A stretch of DNA of 64,000 nt from Mycobacterium sp. GTDB lineage: Bacteria > Actinomycetota > Actinomycetes > Mycobacteriales > Mycobacteriaceae. The position numbers and the translations under genes are program-made. The DNA lies in the NCBI GenBank assembly GCA_016197405.1, contig JACPVR010000016.1, forward strand, positions 62,001-126,000, read 5' to 3'. This document shows, one piece after another, positions 1 to 11,031 of this stretch (the first letter of the stretch is position 1; every line of letters starts with the position of its first letter). The notes beneath the pieces were generated by a model. That model did no database searches. It worked only from the letters and a program-made list of their open reading frames with translations, and was not told the DNA's origin.

Positions 1-315
1 GTGGGCAGCACCCTGGCGCCGAGCTGGCAGGATCGCATCGCCGCCGGTGACCTGGGGTACCGCACCAAGGCCGTGCTGACCCGCTATCCGGAGGGAATCA
101 TGCTGCAGCGCAGCGGGGCCGGACCGATCTGGATACCGGACGAGACCATCACCGCGATCCGCACCGAGCGGGGTATCGCGGGTAAGGCCATGACGCATGA
201 CGGGATCCTGGCGATCCGGTGGAAATTGCCGTCGGGTGTCGAGATCGACACCGGCTTCCGGGCCGATGACCGGCGGCAGTACGACAACTGGGTGGGAGAG
301 GCGGAGGTCGCGTGA
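1..315 (+). CDS. PH-like domain protein, Rv1382-type (5' end outside window)
   Basis: The 104 visible residues are the C-terminal part of a small protein whose counterpart in M. tuberculosis (Rv1382) lies just upstream of carA and carries an N-terminal membrane anchor. What is visible is soluble and rich in beta-strand-like stretches (for example [17 protein letters not shown], then [12 protein letters not shown]), in keeping with a PH-like fold. A GTG stands at base 1, but that is probably coincidence, because the anchor would lie upstream. The stop codon overlaps the carA start (GTGA), so the two are translationally coupled. Function is unknown; the family assignment rests mainly on position. 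Confidence 0.6.
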   Translation: MGSTLAPSWQDRIAAGDLGYRTKAVLTRYPEGIMLQRSGAGPIWIPDETITAIRTERGIAGKAMTHDGILAIRWKLPSGVEIDTGFRADDRRQYDNWVGEAEVA

Positions 316-1433
316 CCGACAAAGCTGTACTGGTGCTCGAAGACGGCCGGGTTTTCACCGGCACCGTGTTCGGCGCCGTGGGCCAGACGCTGGGCGAGGC
401 GGTGTTCTCGACCGGTATGTCCGGCTATCAGGAGACGCTGACCGACCCCAGCTATCACCGCCAGATCGTGGTCGCCACCGCACCGCAGATCGGCAACACC
501 GGCTGGAACCACGAGGACGCCGAGAGTCGCGGCGACCGGATCTGGGTGGCCGGCTACGCCGTGCGTGACCCCAGCCCGCGGGCCTCCAACTGGCGCGCGA
601 CCGGCACCCTGGACGACGAACTGGACCGCCAGGGCGTCGTCGGGATCGCCGGTATCGACACCCGCGCCGTGGTGCGCCACCTGCGCTCGCGCGGGTCGAT
701 GAAGGCCGGCGTGTTCTCCGGTGCCGCGCTGGCCGATGTCGACGAACTGCTGGCCCGGGTGCGCGATCAGGAATCCATGCTGGGTGCTGACCTGGCCGGC
801 CAGGTCAGCACCGATACGGAGTACGTGGTGGAACCCGTTGGGTCGCACCGGTTCACCGTCGCGGCCCTGGACCTGGGCATCAAGACCAACACGCCACGCA
901 ACTTCGCCCGTCGCGGTGTGCGCAGCCACGTGCTGCCGTCCTCGGTGAGCTTCGACCAGATCGCCGAGCTCGCACCCGACGGGGTTTTCCTGTCCAACGG
1001 GCCCGGTGATCCGGCCACCGCCGATCATGTGGTGGCCCTGACCCGCGCGGTGCTCGACGCCGGAATCCCGCTGTTCGGAATCTGTTTCGGCAACCAGATC
1101 CTGGGGCGCGCGCTGGGCCGGTCGACTTACAAGATGACCTTCGGTCACCGCGGTATCAACATCCCGGTGCTCGACCATGTCACCGGCCGGGTGGCGATCA
1201 CCGCGCAGAACCACGGTTTCGCCCTGGAAGGTGAGGCCGGCGAGGAGTTCGACACCGATTTCGGCCGCGCCGTCGTCACCCACACCTGCGCCAACGACGG
1301 TGTGGTGGAAGGGATCGCGCTGGCCGACGGCCGGGCGTTCTCGGTGCAGTACCACCCGGAAGCCGCCGCGGGCCCGCATGACGCCGAGTACCTGTTCGAC
1401 CAGTTCATCGACCTGATGGCGGGGCAGAAGTGA
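312..1433 (+). CDS. carA: Carbamoyl-phosphate synthase small (glutaminase) subunit
   Basis: CarA hydrolyses glutamine and channels ammonia to CarB to make carbamoyl phosphate for pyrimidines and arginine. The 373 residues have the usual family length. The N-terminal half is the CarA-specific domain ([18 protein letters not shown] early on). The C-terminal half is a class I glutamine amidotransferase with nucleophile Cys258 in GICFGNQ and the His348/Glu350 pair in YHPEA. The GTG start overlaps the stop of the upstream gene. It heads the carA-carB-pyrF run, but the 95-nt gap to carB holds a palindromic element. Confidence 0.97.
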   Translation: MTDKAVLVLEDGRVFTGTVFGAVGQTLGEAVFSTGMSGYQETLTDPSYHRQIVVATAPQIGNTGWNHEDAESRGDRIWVAGYAVRDPSPRASNWRATGTLDDELDRQGVVGIAGIDTRAVVRHLRSRGSMKAGVFSGAALADVDELLARVRDQESMLGADLAGQVSTDTEYVVEPVGSHRFTVAALDLGIKTNTPRNFARRGVRSHVLPSSVSFDQIAELAPDGVFLSNGPGDPATADHVVALTRAVLDAGIPLFGICFGNQILGRALGRSTYKMTFGHRGINIPVLDHVTGRVAITAQNHGFALEGEAGEEFDTDFGRAVVTHTCANDGVVEGIALADGRAFSVQYHPEAAAGPHDAEYLFDQFIDLMAGQK

Positions 1434-1445
1434 TGCCCACCAGCC

Positions 1446-1508
1446 CCGCGACCGAGCGTGTCTGTACGCAACACGCCGCGCAAATATGTACAAACACGCG
1501 CGCTCGCG
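1446..1508 (+). repeat. Dispersed palindromic intergenic element, copy A
   Basis: This roughly 63-bp imperfect palindrome fills most of the carA-carB spacer. It holds an inner inverted repeat (GCGTGT and ACACGC around 1456-1476) and ends in complementary CG-rich arms (GACCGAGCG on the left, CGCGCTCGCG on the right). A second copy lies upstream of uvrC at 39658-39721 in the opposite orientation. The two share blocks such as CGTGTCTGTACGC, ACACGCCG and GCGCTCGCG in the same order. Two related non-coding copies 38 kb apart indicate a small dispersed repeat (REP or MITE-like) rather than a carB regulator, although it could act as an mRNA hairpin between carA and carB. Confidence 0.75.
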
Positions 1509-1528
1509 CTGAAGTGAAGGAGCGCTAA

Positions 1529-4866
<3,338 letters not shown>

Positions 4867-4867
<1 letters not shown>

Positions 4868-5688
4868 TGACCCACCCCGGCTTCGGCGCCCGCCTGGCGG
4901 ACGCGGTGGCCGCGCGCGGCCCGTTGTGTCCGGGTATCGACCCGCACACCGAGCTGCTGGAGGCCTGGGGGCTGCCCGCCACCGCGGACGGGCTGGCCGC
5001 TTTCAGTGAGATCTGCGTCGCCGCCTACGCGGGATTCGCGATCGTCAAACCGCAGGTGGCGTTCTTCGAAGCCTATGGTTCGGCGGGTTTCGCGGTGCTG
5101 GAGAACGTCATCACCGAGCTGCGCGGGCACGGTGTGCTGGTGCTCGCCGATGCCAAACGAGGCGATATCGGCACCACCATGGCGGCCTACGCGAATGCCT
5201 GGGCGGGGGAGTCGCCGCTGGCCTGCGACGCGGTGACGGCGTCGCCGTATCTGGGGTTCGGATCGCTGGACCCGCTGCTGGACACCGCGGCCGCACACGG
5301 CCGGGGGGTCTTCGTGCTCGCGGCCACCTCGAACCCGGAAGGTGCGAGTGTGCAGCGGGCGATCGGGCCGGACGGCGGCACCGTCGCGCAGTCGATCGTC
5401 GACGCCGCGGCCGAGCGCAACCGTGGACCGTCATCGGGGTCGGTGGGTGTGGTGGTCGGCGCGACACTGGCGCAGGTGCCCGATCTGAGCGCGCTGGGCG
5501 GGCCGGTGCTGGTGCCCGGGGTCGGTGCCCAGGGCGGCAGGCCCGAGGCCCTTGGCGGGCTCGGAGGAGCCCCGCGCGGGGCGCTTCTGCCGGCGGTGTC
5601 GCGTGAGGTGCTGCGCGCGGGCCCGGATGTGGCGGCGATACGTGCGGCCGCCGAGCGGTTACGCGACCAGGTGGCGTATCTGGCCTGA
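4867..5688 (+). CDS. pyrF: Orotidine 5'-phosphate decarboxylase
   Basis: It catalyses the last step of UMP synthesis, decarboxylation of OMP. The 273 residues match the longer actinobacterial (type 2) PyrF. The active-site motif [17 protein letters not shown] is intact, with the Asp-Lys-Asp charge network, and [10 protein letters not shown] near the C-terminus is the phosphate-binding loop. ATG overlaps the carB stop (TGATG), so the gene is coupled to carB. A strong hairpin at 5714-5745 follows and probably ends the carAB-pyrF transcript. Confidence 0.96.
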
Positions 5689-5713
5689 TCCGCGGGGTCG
5701 GGTCGAGACGAGG

Positions 5714-5745
5714 CGGCCGGCGCACCCATACGGGTACGCCGGCCG
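5714..5745. terminator. Hairpin between convergent pyrF and small secreted-protein gene
   Basis: The 9-bp arms 5714-5722 and 5737-5745 pair perfectly. After one mismatch an inner ACCC/GGGT stem (5724-5727 with 5732-5735) closes a four-base ATAC loop. There is no T tract, as is usual for mycobacterial terminators. The convergent position suggests it serves both strands. Confidence 0.7.
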
Positions 5746-5761
5746 GATTCGGGTCTGCTCG

Positions 5762-6127
5762 TTACAGCGGGATCCACACGCCCAGGAACCAGAAACCCCA
5801 GCCGTGGCCGTTGCCGGCCGGCATGGGCGTGACCTGCTGGCCGTTCCAGTTGAACGGCTGGTGGTCCTGGCGGCCCTGGTCCACGCCACGGTTCTGCCAG
5901 TTGACCGGCGCGTTGTTCTGCGGGCCGTTCCCCGGCCCGTTCCCTGGGCCATTGTTGCCCGGGCCGTTGTTCTGCGGTCCGGGATTCTGCTGGCACGCGG
6001 CGGCATTGGGCCCGCCGCAGGGCTGGCCGGGATTGGCGGCGGCGGTACCGAGGCCGGTACCGAAGAGTCCGGCGACTCCGATGCCCGCCGCGAGTGCCGA
6101 GGCGCCCACGATGCGCTTGAGGTCCAT
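5762..6127 (-). CDS. Small secreted Asn/Gly/Pro-rich protein of unknown function
   Basis: The 121-residue product starts with a clear Sec signal peptide (MDLKRIVGASALAAGIGVAG, cleavage likely after GTAAA around residues 29-31). The mature part is short and low-complexity: a CGG...AACQQ pair of cysteines, then repeated NNGPGNNGPGNGPGNGP, then a Trp/Phe-rich tail ending WGFWFLGVWIPL. A GGAG ribosome binding site lies 7 nt before the ATG. No catalytic motif is seen. In M. tuberculosis the equivalent position between pyrF and mihF holds a PE/PPE pair (from memory), so this is accessory content. It could be a cell-envelope protein. Confidence 0.75.
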   Translation of the reverse strand: MDLKRIVGASALAAGIGVAGLFGTGLGTAAANPGQPCGGPNAAACQQNPGPQNNGPGNNGPGNGPGNGPQNNAPVNWQNRGVDQGRQDHQPFNWNGQQVTPMPAGNGHGWGFWFLGVWIPL

Positions 6128-6847
6128 TAATCGACTCCATTCGTAATCACGTTGGTGTGGCGCAGATTTGGCCTCACAACGACGACGCTATGGGTGCGGC
6201 ATGGGCCGGAACTGAGGTCGGCCTAGGTGCCCGCTGTGCAGGCGATAACGAGTCGGGAACCGTTTGCTCTCGGCCCGGTTGAGGTGTCCCCGGCATCGCG
6301 CGCCGACCAGCACGTTCAGCCCCCAGAAGCGGTAACGAGCCGATCCGGGTGTTCGCCGGCCCACCCGGCCCGCGACCGCGGCGCCCGTCGACCAGATCAA
6401 GATCGCGTTTGAGCCCGAAGACCCGACACGCGCGACACGCCCGCGAACTTTCCCGCTCTGTGAAGAACTCTCATCTGCGCTGATCCCCGCGATTGCGACA
6501 CATCGCGGTGGCGAACGCGCACCCAGCGCTTTCGCGCCGAAACAGCTCCTGAACTGGGCTTTCTTCGCGAACGCAGATTTTGAGCACACAACGCCGGAGG
6601 GGCTGCGGTGGGCCGCCGAGCGACCCCGGTGCGTGACGCGGACGCACTACACGCTGCGGGTTTGGCCGCAAAAGCGGGGGGTGGGGTTAGATTTCGTCAG
6701 GCAGCCTGGGTACGGTCGTCGTCGCTGGCTGGAGTACCCCGGCCGAGACAAAAAAACATCGATGGTCAGCCGGTGCACGGCAGGTTGCAGCGACACCTGT
6801 CGGCACCGACACCCTTGGCCATCGAATTGCAATGAGACGGAGGAACC
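6128..6847. other. 720-bp intergenic region upstream of mihF
   Basis: No convincing gene is seen in either direction: the open frames here have atypical composition and no ribosome binding sites. The mihF promoter must lie here. A TTAGAT hexamer at 6687-6692 is a possible -10, without a well-placed -35, and would give a leader of about 150 nt. A run of seven A's occurs near 6750-6758. Mycobacterial mihF has been annotated with long N-terminal extensions, which may reflect such an open leader rather than protein. Confidence 0.5.
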
Positions 6848-7165
6848 GTGGCCCTTCCCCAGTTGACCGACGAACAGCGTGCGGCTGCGTTGGAGAAGGC
6901 TGCTGCCGCACGTCGAGCGCGGGCTGAGCTCAAAGACCGGCTCAAGCGTGGCGGCACCAACCTCAAGCAGGTCCTCAAGGACGCTGAGACCGACGAGGTC
7001 TTGGGCAAGATGAAGGTTTCCGCACTGTTGGAAGCCCTGCCCAAGGTCGGCAAGGTCAAGGCGCAGGAGATCATGACCGAGCTGGAGATCGCTCCGACCC
7101 GCCGCCTGCGCGGCCTCGGCGATCGCCAGCGAAAGGCCCTGCTGGAAAAGTTCGACCCCTCTTAA
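6848..7165 (+). CDS. mihF: Mycobacterial integration host factor
   Basis: The 105-residue, Lys/Arg-rich nucleoid protein belongs to the actinobacterial IHF family, unrelated in fold to E. coli IHF. The N-terminal helix is followed by a helix-two-turns-helix DNA-binding region, visible as [20 protein letters not shown] then [18 protein letters not shown]. It bends and compacts DNA and was first defined as a host factor for L5 phage integration. The GTG at 6848, preceded by ACGGAGGAACC, gives the experimentally supported short form of the family. gmk begins 8 bases after the stop, so the two are probably cotranscribed. Confidence 0.93.
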   Translation: MALPQLTDEQRAAALEKAAAARRARAELKDRLKRGGTNLKQVLKDAETDEVLGKMKVSALLEALPKVGKVKAQEIMTELEIAPTRRLRGLGDRQRKALLEKFDPS

Positions 7166-7173
7166 AGAGGTCA

Positions 7174-7767
7174 GTGAGCGCTGGCGGGGGACCGGATGGT
7201 GGCCGTGTGGTCGTGCTGTCCGGTCCCTCCGCGGTCGGTAAGTCGACGGTTGTCCGCTGCCTGCGGGAACGTGTCCCCGACCTCTACTTCAGCGTCTCGG
7301 CCACCACCAGGGCCCCGCGTCCCGGTGAGGTCGACGGTGTCGACTACCACTTCGTCAGCGCCGAGACGTTTCAACAACTCATAGACCGCGGCGAGCTGCT
7401 CGAATGGGCGGACATCCACGGCGGTCTGCACCGGTCGGGCACCCCCGCAAAGGCGGTGCGGGATGCCATGACCGCAGGTAGACCCGTTCTCATCGAGGTC
7501 GACCTGGCCGGCGCGAAAGCCGTCAAAGCCGCCATGCCGGAATCGGTTGCGGTGTTCCTGGCGCCCCCGAGCTGGGAGGATCTGGAACGCCGGCTCGTCG
7601 GCCGCGGCACCGAAACGCCCGAGGTGATGGCGCGCCGACTGGCCACTGCGCGGGCCGAATTGGCTGCTCAGGAATCCTTCGATGTCGTCGTCGTGAACAG
7701 GCAATTAGAGACTGCCTGCGCTGAATTGGTATCCTTGCTGGTGGGAACCGCGCCGGACACGGTGTGA
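7174..7767 (+). CDS. gmk: Guanylate kinase
   Basis: It phosphorylates GMP to GDP with ATP. The 197 residues carry the P-loop [12 protein letters not shown] near the N-terminus, the GMP-binding region [17 protein letters not shown], and the lid segment with [22 protein letters not shown] at 7174 is preceded by AAAGAGG, which overlaps the end of mihF, so translation is probably coupled. It lies between mihF and rpoZ, the usual mycobacterial order. Confidence 0.95.
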   Translation: MSAGGGPDGGRVVVLSGPSAVGKSTVVRCLRERVPDLYFSVSATTRAPRPGEVDGVDYHFVSAETFQQLIDRGELLEWADIHGGLHRSGTPAKAVRDAMTAGRPVLIEVDLAGAKAVKAAMPESVAVFLAPPSWEDLERRLVGRGTETPEVMARRLATARAELAAQESFDVVVVNRQLETACAELVSLLVGTAPDTV

Positions 7768-8172
<405 letters not shown>

Positions 8173-8229
8173 CACGGCCGGCAGGTTGACGTCGATGTGC
8201 TCCCCGGGTGACGAGCGGACCAGCTGAGC

Positions 8230-9474
8230 ATGACCCGCAAGCGGATCATCGTGGGGGTCTCGGGCGGCATCGCCGCCTATAAGGCCTGTTCGGTGGTTCG
8301 GCAGCTCACCGAAGCCGGTCATCAGGTGCGCGTGGTGCCCACCGAGGCCGCGCTGCGCTTCGTCGGCGCCGCGACATTCGAGGCGCTTTCGGGTTTACCG
8401 GTGCACACCGGTGTCTTCGAGGACGTACCCGCGGTGCCTCATGTGCGCATCGGACAGGAAGCCGACCTCGTCGTGGTGGCACCGGCCACCGCCGATGTGA
8501 TGGCCCGCGCCGTCGCAGGCCGCGCCGACGACCTGCTGACGGCGACACTGCTGACGGCCCGCTGCCCGGTGCTCTTCGCCCCGGCGATGCATACCGAGAT
8601 GTGGCTGCACCCGGCGACGGTGGACAACGTGGCGACCCTGCGCCGCCGCGGCGCCGTGGTGCTCGAACCCGCCTCGGGCCGGCTCACCGGAGCCGACAGC
8701 GGCCCCGGCCGGCTGCCCGAGCCGGAGGAGATCACCACCTTCGCCGAACTGCTGCTGGCCCGCGGTGACGCATTGCCCTACAACCTGGACGGCGTCAAAG
8801 TGCTCGTCACCGCCGGCGGAACCCGCGAACCCATCGACCCGGTCCGGTTCATCGGTAACCGCAGCTCGGGGAAGCAGGGGTACGCGGTGGCGCGGGTGGC
8901 GGCGCAGCGCGGCGCCGATGTCACCCTGATCGCCGGTAACACCGCCGGTCTGGCCGACCCCGCCGGTGTCGACGTCGTACACATCGGTTCGGCCGGTCAG
9001 CTGGCCGACGCGGTGTCCAAACACGCTCCCGACGCCGAGGTACTGGTGATGGCCGCTGCGGTCGCCGATTTCCGGCCCGCGCACGTTATGCCCACCAAGA
9101 TCAAAAAGGGTGGCAACAGCGAACCGAGCGCCATCGATCTGGTGCGCAACGACGACATCCTGGCCGCGGCTGTCCGGTCCCGCGCCGACGGTCAGCTGCC
9201 GAACATGCGAGCCATCGTCGGATTCGCCGCCGAAACCGGTGATGCCGAGGGCGATGTGCTGTTCCACGGTCGCGCCAAACTGCAGCGCAAAGGCTGCGAT
9301 CTGCTGGTGGTCAACGCCGTCGGAGACGGCCGCGCTTTCGAGGTGGACAACAACGCCGGGTGGCTGCTCGCCTCCGACGGTGCCGAGGTCGCCCTGGAGC
9401 ACGGTTCAAAGACGTTGATGGCCAGCCGTATCGTGGACGCCGTCGCGGACTTCTTGCGGGGTGCGCACGCCTAA
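8230..9474 (+). CDS. coaBC: Bifunctional phosphopantothenoylcysteine decarboxylase / synthetase
   Basis: The fusion carries out two coenzyme A steps. The N-terminal ~190 residues are the FMN-dependent CoaC decarboxylase: GVSGGIAAYKACSVVRQL at the start and PAMHTEMWLHPATVDNV, the substrate-binding clamp. The C-terminal part is the CTP-dependent CoaB synthetase, recognised by VTAGGTREPIDPVRFIGN, SSGKQGYAVA and the KIKKGG substrate loop. The 414 residues are the normal length. It lies downstream of rpoZ in the same direction. Confidence 0.95.
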   Translation: MTRKRIIVGVSGGIAAYKACSVVRQLTEAGHQVRVVPTEAALRFVGAATFEALSGLPVHTGVFEDVPAVPHVRIGQEADLVVVAPATADVMARAVAGRADDLLTATLLTARCPVLFAPAMHTEMWLHPATVDNVATLRRRGAVVLEPASGRLTGADSGPGRLPEPEEITTFAELLLARGDALPYNLDGVKVLVTAGGTREPIDPVRFIGNRSSGKQGYAVARVAAQRGADVTLIAGNTAGLADPAGVDVVHIGSAGQLADAVSKHAPDAEVLVMAAAVADFRPAHVMPTKIKKGGNSEPSAIDLVRNDDILAAAVRSRADGQLPNMRAIVGFAAETGDAEGDVLFHGRAKLQRKGCDLLVVNAVGDGRAFEVDNNAGWLLASDGAEVALEHGSKTLMASRIVDAVADFLRGAHA

Positions 9475-9572
9475 GCAGCCGCATTCGTCGGGCCGGGGAG
9501 GCCGGGCGGCGCCGATGGCGATGTGTTTCGATTTACCTTGTTCGTGTGGGCTTGAGCCGGAAGGAATAGAAC

Positions 9573-10781
9573 GTGAGTAGTGGTCGTCTGTTTACCAGTG
9601 AGTCGGTGACCGAGGGTCACCCCGACAAGATCTGTGACGCCATCAGCGACTCGGTTCTCGACGCTCTCCTGGCACAGGACCCCAAGTCGCGCGTCGCCGT
9701 CGAGACCCTGGTGACCACCGGACAGGTGCATGTGGTCGGTGAAGTCACGACCAACGCCAAAGAAGCGTTCGCCGATATCCCGCTGATCGTGCGCGACCGG
9801 ATCCGGCAGGTCGGCTACGACTCTTCGGAGAAGGGTTTCGACTACGAGACCTGCGGTGTCAACATCGGCATCGGCGCGCAGTCGCCCGATATCGCCCAGG
9901 GCGTCGACACCGCGCACGAGACCCGGGTCGAGGGTGCGGCCGATCCGCTGGATCTGCAGGGCGCCGGTGACCAGGGCCTGATGTTCGGCTACGCCATCCG
10001 CGACACCCCCGAGCTGATGCCGCTGCCGATCGCGCTGGCCCACCGGTTGTCGCGGCAGCTGACCAAGGTCCGCAAGGACGGCGTGCTGGACTACCTGCGC
10101 CCGGACGGCAAGACCCAGGTCACCGTGCAGTACGAGGGTGTGACGCCGGTCCGCCTCGACACCGTGGTGCTCTCCACACAGCACGCGGCCGGGATCGACC
10201 TGGAGAACACGCTGGCGCCCGACATCCGCGAGAAGGTCGTCAACACCGTGCTCGCCGATCTGGGGCACGACACCATGGACACCTCCGACTTCCGGCTGCT
10301 GGTCAACCCCACCGGCAAGTTCGTCCTGGGCGGTCCGATGGGTGATGCCGGTCTGACCGGCCGCAAGATCATCGTCGACACCTACGGCGGCTGGGCCCGC
10401 CACGGTGGCGGCGCGTTCTCCGGCAAGGATCCGTCGAAGGTGGACCGTTCGGCGGCCTACGCCATGCGTTGGGTGGCCAAGAACGTGGTGGCCGCCGGCC
10501 TGGCCGAGCGTGTCGAGGTGCAGGTCGCGTACGCGATCGGCAAGGCCGCGCCGGTCGGGCTGTTCGTCGAGACCTTCGGCACCGAGACGGTCGATCCGGC
10601 CCGCATCGAGAAGGCCATCACCAGTGTGTTCGACCTGCGTCCCGGCGCGATCGTGCGCGACCTGGACCTGTTGCGCCCGATTTACGCGCAGACCGCTGCT
10701 TACGGCCACTTCGGCCGGACCGATATCGAATTGCCGTGGGAGCAGCTCAACAAGGTCGACGACCTGAAGGCTTCCGTCTAG
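9573..10781 (+). CDS. metK: S-adenosylmethionine synthetase
   Basis: MetK makes SAM from methionine and ATP. The 402 residues have all the signature segments: [19 protein letters not shown] near the N-terminus, [12 protein letters not shown] around residue 130, and [18 protein letters not shown] around residue 280. GTG at 9573 follows GGAAGGAATAGAAC. No SAM riboswitch is visible in the short upstream gap. The last codons (TCC GTC TAG) are the start of a 60-bp tandem repeat that continues downstream. Confidence 0.97.
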   Translation: MSSGRLFTSESVTEGHPDKICDAISDSVLDALLAQDPKSRVAVETLVTTGQVHVVGEVTTNAKEAFADIPLIVRDRIRQVGYDSSEKGFDYETCGVNIGIGAQSPDIAQGVDTAHETRVEGAADPLDLQGAGDQGLMFGYAIRDTPELMPLPIALAHRLSRQLTKVRKDGVLDYLRPDGKTQVTVQYEGVTPVRLDTVVLSTQHAAGIDLENTLAPDIREKVVNTVLADLGHDTMDTSDFRLLVNPTGKFVLGGPMGDAGLTGRKIIVDTYGGWARHGGGAFSGKDPSKVDRSAAYAMRWVAKNVVAAGLAERVEVQVAYAIGKAAPVGLFVETFGTETVDPARIEKAITSVFDLRPGAIVRDLDLLRPIYAQTAAYGHFGRTDIELPWEQLNKVDDLKASV

Positions 10782-10908
10782 ACGACGAACCCGCCGAGGG
10801 ACGAGGCGGGCGAGGAGTCGGACAATCGGGGCTCCGTCTAGACGACGAACCCGCCGAGGGACGAGGCGGGCGAGGAGTCGGACAATCGGCCTCCGTCTAG
10901 ACCACGAA
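10773..10908 (+). repeat. 60-bp tandem repeat seeded on the metK stop codon
   Basis: The block 10773-10829 (57 bp) is repeated identically at 10833-10889. A third partial copy (10892-10908, 16 of 17 bases matching) follows, so the period is 60 then 59. Each unit begins with TCCGTCTAG, which in the first unit is the metK stop context. Each unit contains a hairpin (CCCGCC at 10790-10795 with GGCGGG at 10805-10810, and again 60 bp later). It is non-coding. It may be a tandem terminator-like structure or a small repeat that arose by slipped duplication. Confidence 0.85.
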
Positions 10909-11019
10909 ATTGTCGTCAGGGTCGTGAGTCCGCCGGGATTCGCGACCCTGATTGCACTCTGGCGGGCGGCGCGTGGCCCGGTTGGACGGCAATGCGCAGC
11001 GGTTTGCTGACGTGCCGAT

Positions 11020-11025
11020 TAGTAT
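11020..11025 (+). promoter_or_regulatory. -10 hexamer of leaderless GAF-EAL-PAS-GGDEF gene
   Basis: TAGTAT lies 6 nt before the ATG at 11032, the spacing expected when transcription begins at the start codon. No ribosome binding site is present, in agreement with a leaderless mRNA. No clear -35 is seen. Confidence 0.55.
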
Positions 11026-11031
11026 TTTCGC

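Noticed and set aside
6608..6866. Two overlapping plus-strand frames just upstream of mihF, which could be read as an N-terminal extension or a small gene
   Set aside because: Atypical composition, no ribosome binding site; the short 105-residue mIHF is the accepted form.
7158..7170. CCTCTT-A-AAGAGG palindrome at the mihF stop that could hide the gmk ribosome binding site
   Set aside because: Realistic loops leave only a 4-bp stem; too weak to call, although translational coupling of gmk to mihF remains likely.
9475..9572. SAM riboswitch before metK
   Set aside because: The gap is 98 nt and shows no aptamer-like helices; a plain ribosome binding site is present.
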